Made by a program: the position numbers and the translations under genes | Notes under the pieces: generated by a model | Told to the model about the DNA's origin: nothing | Database searches by the model: none | What the model saw: only the letters and a program-made list of their open reading frames with translations | Shown here: piece after piece, positions 42,374 to 52,228 of the stretch | Position numbering within the stretch: position 1 is the first letter of the stretch | How the letters are laid out: each line of letters opens with the position of its first letter | Assembly (NCBI GenBank): GCA_017395635.1 | Contig: JAFQOE010000037.1 | Coordinates: 62,001-126,000 of the forward strand | DNA: 64,000 nucleotides | Reading direction: 5' to 3' | From: Lachnospiraceae bacterium | Lineage (GTDB): Bacteria > Bacillota > Clostridia > Lachnospirales > Lachnospiraceae

Positions 42374-43699
42374 ATGACGAAGGATTTGACGATAGGAAAA
42401 CCGAATAGAGTGTTATGGCAATTTTGTTTGCCACTATTTGGGAGTGTAATATTTCAGCAAATGTATAATATTGCGGATAGTCTGATTGCAGGACAATTGA
42501 TTGGAGAAAATGCGTTAGCAGCAATTGGAAATAGTTATGAGATTACCCTCATATTTATTGCATTTGCATTTGGTTGTAATATTGGATGTTCTGTAATAGT
42601 ATCACAATTGTTTGGAGCAAAGAAATTGAATGCAATGAAGACGGCTGTTTATACAGCATTCATAGCATCTGCATTTTTGTGCGTATTGTTGATGTTATTC
42701 GGAATTATACTGGGTGAAAAAATGCTTTTGCTTATTCAGACACCGGATGTAATTATGGATGACTCTAGGTTGTATTTAGATATTTATGTATGGGGATTTC
42801 CGTTTTTGCTATTTTACAATATTGCGACAGGCATTTTTTCCGGAATAGGTGATTCCAAAACGCCATTTTATTTCCTTGCATTTTCCTCTGTTACGAATAT
42901 TATAGTGGATATATGGTTTGTTAAGGGATTTGGTATGGGGGTGGCAGGTGTTGCCTGGGCAACCTTCCTGTGTCAGGGTATTAGCTGTATTTTATCTATG
43001 TTTGTTGTGCTTCGAAGATTGAATCGATTTGAATCAAAAGAGAAAGTAGATATTTTCTCCTGGGATTTGTTAAGAAAAATTGCAGCAATTGCAATTCCAA
43101 GCATATTTCAACAAAGCTTCATTTCAATTGGAAACATTATGATTCAAGGTGTAATCAATGGGTTTGGTCCCGGTGTGATTGCAGGATATGCAGCATCTGT
43201 GAAATTGAACAATTTAGTGATTGCATCACTTACAACATTAGGAAATGGGATTTCGAATTTTACTGCGCAAAATATTGGGGCAGGAAAACTGCCAAGAGTA
43301 AAAGAAGGTTTTCGTGTAGGAATTAAGATGGTATGGATGTTATGTGTACCATTCATATTGTTGTATGTGGTATTTGGAAGACAGCTAATGAATCTATTTT
43401 TAAGTGAACCATCGATAGATGCGTTGAATACAGGAATTACGTTCTTGCGTATTCTGGCACCGTTTTATTTAATAATATCTGTAAAGCTTGCGACAGATGG
43501 TATTCTTCGTGGTGCAGGAATGATGAAGCAATTTATGGTGGCAACTTTTTCAGACTTGATTTTACGAGTTTTGTTAGCTGTTGTGTTGTCCGGATATTTG
43601 GGTTCTGTAGGAATATGGTGTGCCTGGCCGATTGGATGGGCGATTGGAACGGTATTGTCGTTAAGGTTTTATCGTGGTGGTCTATGGAATAAAAAGTAG
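42374..43699 (+). CDS. MATE family efflux transporter, second copy
   Basis: A 441-residue MATE transporter starting MTKDLTIGKPNRVLWQFCLPLFGSVIFQQMYNIADSLIAGQLIG, with twelve membrane helices and the second-half start RKIAAIAIPSIFQQSFISIGNIMIQ. ATG 42374 lies 9 bp after AGGAG; an ATG at 42365 would abut the site directly. It differs clearly from the MATE at 15.8 kb, so this is not a recent duplication. The cardiolipin synthase gene begins 16 bp later. Confidence 0.9.
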   Translation: MTKDLTIGKPNRVLWQFCLPLFGSVIFQQMYNIADSLIAGQLIGENALAAIGNSYEITLIFIAFAFGCNIGCSVIVSQLFGAKKLNAMKTAVYTAFIASAFLCVLLMLFGIILGEKMLLLIQTPDVIMDDSRLYLDIYVWGFPFLLFYNIATGIFSGIGDSKTPFYFLAFSSVTNIIVDIWFVKGFGMGVAGVAWATFLCQGISCILSMFVVLRRLNRFESKEKVDIFSWDLLRKIAAIAIPSIFQQSFISIGNIMIQGVINGFGPGVIAGYAASVKLNNLVIASLTTLGNGISNFTAQNIGAGKLPRVKEGFRVGIKMVWMLCVPFILLYVVFGRQLMNLFLSEPSIDALNTGITFLRILAPFYLIISVKLATDGILRGAGMMKQFMVATFSDLILRVLLAVVLSGYLGSVGIWCAWPIGWAIGTVLSLRFYRGGLWNKK

Positions 43700-43715
43700 T
43701 GAGGAGATGAAGTAC

Positions 43716-45308
43716 ATGGAACAAGAAGAAAATGTAGGCTTGCGTCTCTGGAAAAAGGGAAAACAAGGCTTATTAAATATTCTATTTAGTCGACTTGGTT
43801 TGATTACCTTATTATTTTTTATTAATATTGGCTCTATGGTTTTGACATATAAGTGGTGTAGTGAATCGATACCACAGTTGACTAGTTGGTTGACAATTTT
43901 GGAAATAGGTATGATTATATATCTGTTCAACTGTGATTTTGACAGTAATGTGAAGTTAACATGGTTGATGGTAATTATGGTATTGCCTTTGTTCGGGTCT
44001 GTGTTTCTTTTGTATACCCGTTTAGACATTGGACATCGAGCTATTAAGCATCGCATGCAGCAATTGTTAGAAGAGACAAAAGATAGCCTGGAACAAAAGA
44101 CAGAGGTTTTGCAACAGTTAAAAATGGTTAACTCAGAAAGTGCTACCTTGGTTCATTATGTGAATAGAACAGGTTGTTATCCGGTATATGCAAATACACA
44201 TGTTAAGTATTTTCCTTTGGGTGAGCATAAGTTAGATGAATTGTTGTTACAACTAGAACAGGCAAAACATTTTATTTTTTTAGAGTATTTCATTGTAGAA
44301 GAAGGATTGATGTGGGGTAAGGTATTAGAAATCCTTGCTCGTAAAGCAAAAGAAGGGGTAGAAATACGCATGCTGTATGATGGCAGTTGTGAATTTACCA
44401 CGTTACCACACGATTATCCAAAGCGAATTCGTAAGTTAGGAATTCAATGTAAGATGTTTGCGCCATTAACCCCATTTGTATCTACTATGTATAACTATCG
44501 GGATCATCGTAAGATATTGGTGATTGACGGACATACCGCTTTTACCGGAGGAATTAATCTGGCCGATGAATATATTAATGTGAAGAAAAAGTATGGTCAT
44601 TGGAAGGATGCAGCAATTATGTTACAAGGGGAGGCTGCAAGAAGCTTCACGCTAATGTTTTTGCAAATATGGAATGTAGATACAAAAGGAGAGGATTTTA
44701 GCAAATACCTTACTTTTGATATGGGAAATAGATGCCTGACAGATTCAAACCTGACAGAGAAAGGATATGTGTTGCCGTATGGAGACTACCCGCTAGATAG
44801 TGACAAAGTGGGTGAGAGAATCTATATGGATATTTTGAATCAAGCGGTTGAATATGTGCATATTATGTCACCGTATTTGATTTTGGATGAAGAAATGAAA
44901 GCTGCGTTGCAGTTTGCGGCTGAGCGTGGAATTGATGTAAAGATTATTTTGCCCGGAGTGCCGGATAAAAAGGGACCTTATGCATTGGCAAAAACCTATT
45001 ACAAGGCACTACTAAGCTCAGGAGTGAAATTATATGAATATACACCAGGTTTTGTTCATGCTAAAGTGTTTGTCAGTGATAATGTAAAAAGTGTGGTTGG
45101 AACGATTAATCTGGATTATCGAAGTTTCTATCATCATTTTGAGTGTGCTACTTATATGTATGGTGTGGATTGTATCCCTGAAATAGAGAAGGATTTTCAA
45201 GAAACCCTTGCAGAATGTAGAGAAGTTACGTTTGAGATGGTTAAAAAGGAAAAATGGTGGGTAAAATTAGCAGGTAGCCTGTTGAAAGCATTTGCACCAT
45301 TAATATAA
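43716..45308 (+). CDS. cls: cardiolipin synthase (phospholipase D family)
   Basis: A 530-residue membrane enzyme that condenses two phosphatidylglycerol molecules. Two N-terminal helices (about 20-75) are followed by two PLD domains with HxKxxxxD motifs: HRKILVIDGHTAFTGGINL and HAKVFVSDNVKSVVGTINL. ATG 43716 follows GTGAGGAG at 9 bp, while the ATG at 43707 abuts that site. It likely shares an mRNA with the MATE gene. Closely related phospholipid-processing roles cannot be excluded from sequence alone. Confidence 0.92.
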   Translation: MEQEENVGLRLWKKGKQGLLNILFSRLGLITLLFFINIGSMVLTYKWCSESIPQLTSWLTILEIGMIIYLFNCDFDSNVKLTWLMVIMVLPLFGSVFLLYTRLDIGHRAIKHRMQQLLEETKDSLEQKTEVLQQLKMVNSESATLVHYVNRTGCYPVYANTHVKYFPLGEHKLDELLLQLEQAKHFIFLEYFIVEEGLMWGKVLEILARKAKEGVEIRMLYDGSCEFTTLPHDYPKRIRKLGIQCKMFAPLTPFVSTMYNYRDHRKILVIDGHTAFTGGINLADEYINVKKKYGHWKDAAIMLQGEAARSFTLMFLQIWNVDTKGEDFSKYLTFDMGNRCLTDSNLTEKGYVLPYGDYPLDSDKVGERIYMDILNQAVEYVHIMSPYLILDEEMKAALQFAAERGIDVKIILPGVPDKKGPYALAKTYYKALLSSGVKLYEYTPGFVHAKVFVSDNVKSVVGTINLDYRSFYHHFECATYMYGVDCIPEIEKDFQETLAECREVTFEMVKKEKWWVKLAGSLLKAFAPLI

Positions 45309-45398
45309 TAGATCTTCTACAGGAATGTTGACACATTTGAAAGCGAAATGAATAATATAGTAGTAGAGTGAAAGCTCTGATAGATAAGGAGTGATAAT

Positions 45399-46151
45399 AT
45401 GCAAATGATTTTGTTGACAGCAATAGGTGTGGGAGGAGCAACGATTATAGGAGCGTTGATTGGATTTTTCTTTCGCAATGTATCACACCGGATAAATGAT
45501 ATCATACTGAGTTTTGCAGCGGGAATCATGCTGGCAGCAGCCATAATTGGATTGATTTTACCTTCAGTAGAAATGGTAGATGAAAGAGGATTATGGCTTC
45601 CGGTAGTTGGCATTTTTATGGGAGCATTATTCTTGAATGCAATGGACAAAATGACACCTCACTTACACAAAGTGACAGGGGTAGATATTGAGGCACATGA
45701 AAATAACCGTAATTTAGATAGTGCATTGCTATTTATGTTAGCGGTTGCCATACACAATTTGCCGGAAGGTATGGCGGCAGGAGTCGGTTTTGCAGGTGAG
45801 GATACGAGCGCAGCTTTAACGGTTGCAGTTGGTATTGCATTACAGAATGTTCCGGAAGGTATTGTAACGGTGTCTCCGTTAGTTTTAGCAGGAGTTAAGC
45901 GAAGTCGGGCATTTTTACTTGCAGCCATTACCGGTTTGATTGAAGTAGTGGGAACATTTATAGGATATTCGTTGGCTGCGATATCAACTGGTATTTTGCC
46001 GTTTGCGTTGGCTTTTGCAGGAGGAACGATGCTTTACATTATCAGTGATGAAATGATACCGGAAACCCATAGTCATGGATATGAGCGAACAGCGACGTAT
46101 TCGTTATTAATTGGTTTTGTGGTAATGTTGATTATGAATACAATACTGTAA
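45399..46151 (+). CDS. ZIP family metal-ion transporter (ZupT-like)
   Basis: A 250-residue protein with about eight helices. The binuclear-site helices carry HNLPEGMAAGVGF and NVPEGIVTVSPL, and the first helix pair carries RINDIILSFAAGIMLAAAIIGLILPSVE. It should import Zn2+, Fe2+ or Mn2+. AAGGAG precedes ATG 45399. It is monocistronic with a strong terminator after it. The DtxR/MntR-like regulator at 54.5 kb might control it, but no shared operator was identified. Confidence 0.9.
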   Translation: MQMILLTAIGVGGATIIGALIGFFFRNVSHRINDIILSFAAGIMLAAAIIGLILPSVEMVDERGLWLPVVGIFMGALFLNAMDKMTPHLHKVTGVDIEAHENNRNLDSALLFMLAVAIHNLPEGMAAGVGFAGEDTSAALTVAVGIALQNVPEGIVTVSPLVLAGVKRSRAFLLAAITGLIEVVGTFIGYSLAAISTGILPFALAFAGGTMLYIISDEMIPETHSHGYERTATYSLLIGFVVMLIMNTIL

Positions 46152-46165
46152 GTAAGAAGAAAAGT

Positions 46166-46254
46166 AAAAAAGAAAAGTGTTTTGGACAGACCTCCTAATC
46201 GTTAGAGTTTTGATTTGACTTTGGGGTTTCTGTTCATGACACTTTTCCTTTTTT
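46166..46254. terminator. bidirectional terminator between the ZIP and metallophosphoesterase genes
   Basis: AAAAAAGAAAAGTGT (from 46167) pairs with ACACTTTTCCTTTTTT (46239-46254), with a further GGACAGA/TCTGTTC pairing inside. The right arm overlaps the stop codon of the convergent gene by 2 bp. Confidence 0.8.
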
Positions 46255-47128
46255 ATATGCTGACAGGTTTGGATATAATTTCTCTTTGGAGATATAATCT
46301 ACCATTTGTTTGGGTTCTCATACACCATTTGACTAGAGTAAGAGTGGTGTTTTCTATTTCTATGCAGGTAATACAGTTTGGATGAATTAAGCTTCCTGCA
46401 TTGCAATAATAGGGTGATTTGGAGGTTAGCAGTGGACGATGAGTATGCCCTGCAATTAGGATATGTTTCGTATCAGTTGCCCACGCATTCAATTTCTTTT
46501 CCGTATCAGTTCGAATATAATAATTTTTGGCAGCACTAGTAGGATCCGTGATTCCGAAATGCTCTAATGGTTTCCATAGATATCGCACCAAAAATTGTGC
46601 CAGTGGCCAAAAGGTAGAGTTGAGCAGGCTCACTTGATGTCCGTGAGTGAGATAAAGGGCTTTTTCGGGATTGGATGTGGCACGAAGGATAATCGATTCG
46701 TGACAGCTCAGTGGTTGAAATAGCTCTTTGTTTTTTGTAGTATCAGTGCAATAGAGTCGAGCATATTTTTTTCTGACGTAGTTTTTGTTGTGTTTCGCAA
46801 TGTCGTGATTACCGTATAGCATATAAAACCGGTGTGTTTCATGGAATTTAGAAAATAATCTATATATATCATGATAGGTGTTTTGGATGCTTTCCAAATC
46901 TTTATTTTCCCAGAGTTCTTCTCCATCTCCAAGCTCTATATAAGTAAATTGATTTTGATAATAATATTTCAAAGCGACAAAGCACAAATTCTTGTTCTTG
47001 AAAAAATTGTCATTCTTGTTTCCAACCCCTCTGTGACAATCACTCATAATGACATATTTGGTGTTTGGCAAGAGGGGAAGTTCAAGTGCATCTTTGAATG
47101 CTTTATCCATACGATGATGGGCACTCAT
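46253..47128 (-). CDS. calcineurin-like metallophosphoesterase
   Basis: A 291-residue protein with all metallophosphoesterase blocks: YVIMSDCHRGVGNKNDNF (DxH), ELGDGEELWE (GD), MLYGNHDIAKHN (GNHD), YLTHGHQVS and IAGHTHRPL (GHxH). The spacing and the GDGEELWE region recall UDP-2,3-diacylglucosamine hydrolase (LpxH) relatives that occur in Firmicutes without lipid A, so the substrate is unknown. It overlaps the upstream DUF4474 gene by 4 bp, indicating translational coupling on the minus strand. Confidence 0.88.
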   Translation of the reverse strand: MSAHHRMDKAFKDALELPLLPNTKYVIMSDCHRGVGNKNDNFFKNKNLCFVALKYYYQNQFTYIELGDGEELWENKDLESIQNTYHDIYRLFSKFHETHRFYMLYGNHDIAKHNKNYVRKKYARLYCTDTTKNKELFQPLSCHESIILRATSNPEKALYLTHGHQVSLLNSTFWPLAQFLVRYLWKPLEHFGITDPTSAAKNYYIRTDTEKKLNAWATDTKHILIAGHTHRPLLTSKSPYYCNAGSLIHPNCITCIEIENTTLTLVKWCMRTQTNGRLYLQREIISKPVSI

Positions 47129-48093
47129 GATTGCCTACTTGAATATTTATTTGATACAGAAAAGATATGTTGTGCTTTTTTGGTTGTCATACAGCGTTTC
47201 TTAGTATGGCAATGTTTATCGAATCGATGGAATCGAAATATTTTGCGAAATAGAAAAGGCAAAAAATAATAGATATACAATATGCGGTCTTCTGTAGCTT
47301 CAAATGGTTTTGTAAAACTTAGATATAGTTTGCAAAACTGGCGATTGCTCCATTGGGAAATCTTGCTCCAAAAACGAGTGTATAAGGTATTGATTTCAAA
47401 TGGTGATTTTTCGAAATAGAAATATACTCGCAAACCGTGAATGGAGATATCGTTTGCAGACACACCTGCATTAAGTAAACCGTTAACAAATGCGTGTTGC
47501 ATATCACTATTTGGAAAAATAATAGAGTTATCTGTCGCAAGTTTTTTGGGATCAGCAAAGTGTCCTACATCAAAAGAGGTAAGCCACCAATGTGTCTGAG
47601 ACATTTCCACACAGGTATTATCAGGGTAAAAGAGACGGAAGGAAAGAGGTAACATTTCCTGTTCTGTAATTTCGGTAAATAAGGTAGTTTTGTATTCTTC
47701 AGGTTTTACAATATGATCGGCATGGTAGATACCAATTTCAGCGCCACAGTTAATACCGTATTGCCCTTTCCAAAACTGAATTAACCACGTTTTGTTGTTG
47801 TAATTAAAATAAACAGGAAGACTATCAAACACCATCTGGAAACGAGGTGCCATATAGTCATATAGAAAAGTATATCCCAGGTTTTTTTGCCATGCGTTTA
47901 AACTAGATGAGAAAATCCCCGGGCAACAGTGGTATTGGTAACCAAAAGTGCTTACTAGTTCATTGGCGAATGCACATTTTTCTGTTTGTTTCATTTCTGT
48001 AATCTTACAAATAATACGTTTTTTTCTATGGTATATAAATACGCTACTTAATACAGCTACAAGCAATAGTAAGAATAAAAAGTAATACATCAT
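47125..48093 (-). CDS. DUF4474-domain membrane-anchored protein
   Basis: A 322-residue protein with an N-terminal membrane helix (about 2-22, YYFLFLLLLVAVLSSVFIYH). The large domain (about 45-285) has FGYQYHCCPGIFSSSLNAWQKNLGYTFLYD, WLIQFWKGQYGINCGAEIGIY and RLFYPDNTCVEMSQTHWWLTSFDVG, matching my memory of DUF4474. The C-terminal 60 residues are basic. The function is unknown. The 4-bp overlap with the metallophosphoesterase gene suggests a shared task at the membrane. Confidence 0.75.
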   Translation of the reverse strand: MMYYFLFLLLLVAVLSSVFIYHRKKRIICKITEMKQTEKCAFANELVSTFGYQYHCCPGIFSSSLNAWQKNLGYTFLYDYMAPRFQMVFDSLPVYFNYNNKTWLIQFWKGQYGINCGAEIGIYHADHIVKPEEYKTTLFTEITEQEMLPLSFRLFYPDNTCVEMSQTHWWLTSFDVGHFADPKKLATDNSIIFPNSDMQHAFVNGLLNAGVSANDISIHGLRVYFYFEKSPFEINTLYTRFWSKISQWSNRQFCKLYLSFTKPFEATEDRILYIYYFLPFLFRKIFRFHRFDKHCHTKKRCMTTKKAQHIFSVSNKYSSRQS

Positions 48094-48284
48094 TTAGCAT
48101 CCTATGTTGTTTGATTTTATTTTATGCAGGTAAAAAGAATAGTGTGCATGGAAGAATCCAAATGTAAAGAATAGAGAATATTTTTACCAAATGTTTCTAT
48201 ACTATAAAGAGGACAAAATGTATGTGAAGAGGAATTTGTTAGTTACATGCGTAAAGTGAACACGTGGATATTAGGAGGAAAATT

Positions 48285-49385
48285 ATGAATGTGGGAATAA
48301 CGTTACCTGTTACGAATGAGAATGGTTACTATGAGATTCGATTGGAAAGTATTGGTGGTTTAGGAGCAAATCTTTGTGGGAAGATGTTGGGGGAGTTAGG
48401 CGCAGTTTATATGAAATTGAATTCTGCCAGTTTTTCCAGCTATGGTTCGGAAAAAAGAGGTTCTCCTGTAAAGGCATTTATTCGTTATAGTGCACCGGAT
48501 AGAGAGATTGGTATTAATTCACCGGTGGAAAAACCACATATCCTTGGATTATTTCATGAAGCTATGATTGGAAAAAGCGCAGTGAATGCAGGTGTGGATG
48601 AGAATACTCAGATTGTTATCAATACTACAAGTACTCCGAATGAAATTCGGGAAAAAATGAAGCTTTATGGGGGAACGATACATTGTATTGATGCATTGGG
48701 CATTGCCATGGAAGAAAAAAGTCGTATTAATATGGTGATGTTAGGAGCTGTGGCAAAGGTATCCGGATTTATTCCGTTAGAAGCTCTTGAGGAGATTGTA
48801 AAGGAAACGGTTGGAAAGAAATATCCTGCGATGTTAGAGGGAAACTTGGCCGGAGTGCGTAGAGGATATGCAGAGCTTATAAGTAAGCAGTTTGCGCCTA
48901 CGGACGATAAAGAATACGCATATATTCCTTATGAGGATGTTAAGAGTCAATGGGGATATGTCAATGCTCCAATCGGTGGTGTGAATGTCTGTCCGGGTTC
49001 TACGGTATCCAATGATTTGTCAGCTTCAAGAGAAGGATATATTCCACTTTTTATCAAGGAACGTTGTATTAACTGCGGTTTGTGTGACAGTACTTGTCCT
49101 GATATGGTATTCCAGTTTGAAAAGGGAGAGTACAAGGGTAAAGAAATGATGGTAAATCAAGGGCTTGACTATCATCATTGTAAGGGGTGCCTGCGTTGTG
49201 TAGAAGTGTGTCCTGTAAATGCTTTAGTACAGGGCGTTGAGAAGGAACATCCGAGTCCGGAATATTCTATGAGAAACAAAGATTTGTTGCAGGGAGACAT
49301 GGAGTATGAAGAAGTGGGAGCAAACTCATATGTGACCAGTGAATCCTATTTGACAGAAGAACGCGTGGATGGAGGTTTGGTATAA
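48285..49385 (+). CDS. 2-oxoacid:ferredoxin oxidoreductase, fused gamma and delta (ferredoxin) subunits
   Basis: A 366-residue protein. Residues about 10-190 form the gamma domain (YYEIRLESIGGLGANLCGKMLGELG and SFSSYGSEKRGSPVKAFIRYS). From about 255 a two-cluster ferredoxin domain follows, with CINCGLCDSTCPD and CKGCLRCVEVCP, which would carry electrons from the active site. AGGAGG precedes ATG 48285. The stop overlaps the alpha-beta gene by one base, so both form one enzyme. Substrate (pyruvate, 2-oxoglutarate or branched 2-oxoacids) cannot be told from sequence here. A second, separately encoded oxidoreductase begins at 63.2 kb. Confidence 0.88.
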   Translation: MNVGITLPVTNENGYYEIRLESIGGLGANLCGKMLGELGAVYMKLNSASFSSYGSEKRGSPVKAFIRYSAPDREIGINSPVEKPHILGLFHEAMIGKSAVNAGVDENTQIVINTTSTPNEIREKMKLYGGTIHCIDALGIAMEEKSRINMVMLGAVAKVSGFIPLEALEEIVKETVGKKYPAMLEGNLAGVRRGYAELISKQFAPTDDKEYAYIPYEDVKSQWGYVNAPIGGVNVCPGSTVSNDLSASREGYIPLFIKERCINCGLCDSTCPDMVFQFEKGEYKGKEMMVNQGLDYHHCKGCLRCVEVCPVNALVQGVEKEHPSPEYSMRNKDLLQGDMEYEEVGANSYVTSESYLTEERVDGGLV

Positions 49386-51640
49386 TGAAAGAACAAAAAA
49401 TGTTATTTGAAAGTGGTAATGAGTTGGCAGCTTATGCAGCAAAACAGATTAACTATCATGTGATGGGTTATTACCCAATTACTCCTTCTACCCAGATTGC
49501 GGAATATTTGGATCAAATGAAGGCCGATGGTGAGCATGACATATCTTTGATTGCAGCGGAGGGGGAACATAGTGCTGCTGGAATCTGTTATGGTGCTACC
49601 ACGGGTGGTGGTAGAGTGTTTAATGCCACCAGTGCAAACGGTTTGTTATATGCAATTGAACAGTTACCGGTACAGTCAGGAACCCGTATGCCGATGGTGA
49701 TGAATGTAGCCTGTCGTACCGTGTCCGGTCCGCTGTCTATCAAAGGAGATCACAGTGATATTATGTATACCTTAAATGCGGGGTGGTTGATTCTGTTTGC
49801 CAACACACCACAGGAAGTGTATGACTTTAATATATGTGCATTGAAATGGGCAGAGAAGGTAAAGCTGCCTGTGATTGTAGCATTTGATGGATTTTTTACC
49901 AGTCATCAAAAACGAAACAGTCTGGTGTTTGCAGATGATAACGTGGTTAAGGATTTTGTTGGAAAGTATGAAGCGAAATATTCTGTGTTAGATATGGAAC
50001 ATCCAGTTTCTATCGGCTCCTATATGAATGAACCGGATATTATCAATAATAAATACCAACTTCATATTGCAATGGAAGAAGCGCGTCAGGAGTTGCCTGA
50101 GATTTTCAAGGAATATGAAGGACTTTCCGGAAGAGCTTATGATGTAGTCGAAGGATATTGTTGTGAGGATGCAGAAGTGTTGCTGTTCATTCTAGGCTCC
50201 GCATATCATACAGCTAAGGTAGTAGTAGATAAGTTGCGGGCAGAAGGAAAAAAGGTGGGTGTATTTACAACTAAGTTGCTTCGTCCTTATCCGGCTAAGC
50301 AGTTGTATGAAATATGTAAAAATGCACAGACGATTATTGTGGCAGACCGACAAGACAGTTATGGTGCAGGTGGTGGTAATCTTACTATTGAATTGAAGGC
50401 AATGTTACAGGAGTATCAATCAAAGTCTGCTGAGCATGTTTCGGAACAAGGGGTGCAGAGTGGTATTGCGGGTAACATTACCTGTAGTGTTTGTCCATCT
50501 TGTAAAGTGATTAGCCGAGTGTATGGTTTAGGAGGAAAGGATTTTTATGAAGAGGATGCCAGAACCCTTTTTTTGTTAGGTTATGATGAGGGGGCAAAAT
50601 CTTTTGATTATATAGGGGTCTATCCTGGAGATATGGAGTATAAAGAAACCAAGCTATTTGAACCACTTAAATCGGAAGATACGTTGATTAGCTGTAAAAC
50701 TTTGAATGAGTCTACTGCTATGCCGAAACGTCTTGCTCCGGGACACGGTGCCTGTCCGGGATGTGGGATACCGGTGAATGTTAATATGTTGATGAGGGGA
50801 ATCAAAGGCAATGTAGTGATTTTGTTCCAGACGGGTTGTGGTATGGTTGTAACTACTGCTTATCCAAAGACTGCATTTAAGGTACCGTATGTACACAACC
50901 TTTTCCAAAATGGTGCGGCTACTTTATCCGGTTTGGTTGAAATGTTCAAGCAAAAGCAAAAACGTGGAGAGTATCCGGAAGGAGACATCACATTTGTTAT
51001 GGTGAGTGGAGATGGTGGAATGGATATCGGTATGGGTTCTGCTCTTGGAACAGCAATTCGTGGTGCCAATTTGATTATTTTTGAATATGATAATGGTGGA
51101 TATATGAACACAGGATATCAGTTGTCCTATTCTACACCAATGGGGGCAAAAAGTTCTACATCTCATGTGGGAAATATGCAATATGGAAAGACTTTCTTTC
51201 ATAAAGATTCTCCAATGCTGATGGCGGCAACCAATATGCCTTATGTGGCAACTGTGGCGGAATCTAATCCGTTGGATTTTATGAAAAAGGCAGAAAAAGC
51301 GCAGAAATATGCAAATGAATATGGAACGGCCTATGTGAAAGCAATATCTGCCTGTCCTCTGAATTGGAACGATTCACCAAATAAAGAACGCAGTGTTATT
51401 GCGGCAGCAGTGGATTGTTGCTATTTCCCTTTGTTTGAAATAGAACAGGGCATAACAAGCTTAAGTTATAATCCGGAAAAAGCGAAAAAGAAGATACTAG
51501 TTTCAGATTGGCTTACCATGATGGGCAGAACCAAGCATTTAGCAAAAGAGGAATATCGTAGCGTTGTAGAGAGTATTCAGACAGAAGTGGACAGACGATG
51601 GGAGCGATTGAAGGCAATGGCGGAGCATCCGTTACTATAG
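49385..51640 (+). CDS. 2-oxoacid:ferredoxin oxidoreductase, fused alpha and beta subunits
   Basis: A 751-residue protein. The alpha part (about 1-380) has the pyrimidine-binding domain GNELAAYAAKQINYHVMGYYPITPSTQIAEYL and the conserved AEGEHSAAGICYGATTGG. The beta part (from about 440) opens with GHGACPGCGIPVNVNMLM and carries the thiamine-diphosphate motif VSGDGGMDIGMGSALGTAIRGANL. Together with the gamma-delta gene it should oxidise a 2-oxoacid with CoA and reduce ferredoxin. The alpha-beta fusion is an unusual layout. The start overlaps the previous stop by one base. Foldback element copy 2 begins 16 bp after its end. Confidence 0.9.
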   Translation: MKEQKMLFESGNELAAYAAKQINYHVMGYYPITPSTQIAEYLDQMKADGEHDISLIAAEGEHSAAGICYGATTGGGRVFNATSANGLLYAIEQLPVQSGTRMPMVMNVACRTVSGPLSIKGDHSDIMYTLNAGWLILFANTPQEVYDFNICALKWAEKVKLPVIVAFDGFFTSHQKRNSLVFADDNVVKDFVGKYEAKYSVLDMEHPVSIGSYMNEPDIINNKYQLHIAMEEARQELPEIFKEYEGLSGRAYDVVEGYCCEDAEVLLFILGSAYHTAKVVVDKLRAEGKKVGVFTTKLLRPYPAKQLYEICKNAQTIIVADRQDSYGAGGGNLTIELKAMLQEYQSKSAEHVSEQGVQSGIAGNITCSVCPSCKVISRVYGLGGKDFYEEDARTLFLLGYDEGAKSFDYIGVYPGDMEYKETKLFEPLKSEDTLISCKTLNESTAMPKRLAPGHGACPGCGIPVNVNMLMRGIKGNVVILFQTGCGMVVTTAYPKTAFKVPYVHNLFQNGAATLSGLVEMFKQKQKRGEYPEGDITFVMVSGDGGMDIGMGSALGTAIRGANLIIFEYDNGGYMNTGYQLSYSTPMGAKSSTSHVGNMQYGKTFFHKDSPMLMAATNMPYVATVAESNPLDFMKKAEKAQKYANEYGTAYVKAISACPLNWNDSPNKERSVIAAAVDCCYFPLFEIEQGITSLSYNPEKAKKKILVSDWLTMMGRTKHLAKEEYRSVVESIQTEVDRRWERLKAMAEHPLL

Positions 51641-51656
51641 AGTTAATAAATATTGT

Positions 51657-51862
51657 TAGGTAATTGCGAAACTCAAGTTTGTATTGTAATGCTTGTGCAA
51701 ATTTAACACACCAACGCAGGACGTTTGCACTTGCCACAATGCGTAACGGTACTAAGTTCGACTATGTCTCACTAAGTACTGACGGATTGTGAAGCACCTG
51801 CTTATGGTATTGTTAAATTTGCACAAGGCAATGACAGGTTTTGAGAGTTTCGCAATTGCCTA
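51657..51862 (+). mobile_element. foldback MITE-like element, full copy 2
   Basis: A 206-bp copy with ends TAGGTAATTGCGAAACT and the inverse of TAGGCAATTGCGAAACT (one mismatch in 17). Left and right halves are complementary over most of their length as in copy 1. By eye about 90% of positions agree with copy 1, with most differences in the terminal 15 bp of each side, where changes are compensated between the two ends. It sits between the oxidoreductase alpha-beta gene and rubredoxin, ending 32 bp before the rubredoxin start. Confidence 0.8.
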
Positions 51863-51894
51863 AAAAATATAGTCAAAGAAAGGAGAATGTGGTT

Positions 51895-52053
51895 ATGCAG
51901 TATGTGTGTGACGTATGTGGATGGATTTATGATGAAGAGGAAGGATATGAGGAGCAGGGGATTGCACCAGGTACAAAGTGGGAAGATGTACCGGAGGATT
52001 TTGTGTGTCCACTTTGTATGGTAGGAAAAGAACAGTTTAGTGAAGTTGGATAA
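51895..52053 (+). CDS. rubredoxin
   Basis: A 52-residue protein, MQYVCDVCGWIYDEEEGYEEQG..., with the FeS4 ligands C5 and C8 (CxxC) and C38 and C41 (CPLC), plus the aromatic core GWIYDEEEG and GTKWEDVPEDFVCPLC. It is a one-electron carrier, in anaerobes often for oxygen or peroxide reduction. ATG 51895 has AGGAG 9 bp upstream; a longer frame into the foldback element is not credible. It lies after the oxidoreductase operon but is separated from it by the element. Confidence 0.95.
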   Translation: MQYVCDVCGWIYDEEEGYEEQGIAPGTKWEDVPEDFVCPLCMVGKEQFSEVG

Positions 52054-52063
52054 TATCAGTAGT

Positions 52064-52094
52064 AGGGAACTTTTTAATAAGTTCTCTATTTTTT
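52064..52094 (+). terminator. terminator of the rubredoxin gene
   Basis: AGGGAACTT (52064-52072) pairs with AAGTTCTCT (52079-52087) through one wobble, followed by ATTTTTT. Confidence 0.8.
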
Positions 52095-52228
52095 ATTTTG
52101 TCACCGTTGAATTTTTTATCTGATAAATAAAGTTTTGGAAATTTGTAATTCGTAGCATTAAAATAACGGGAATTATGTGATACAATAGATTGCAATAGAG
52201 AGATGCTGTAATAAAGGAGAAACAGATT

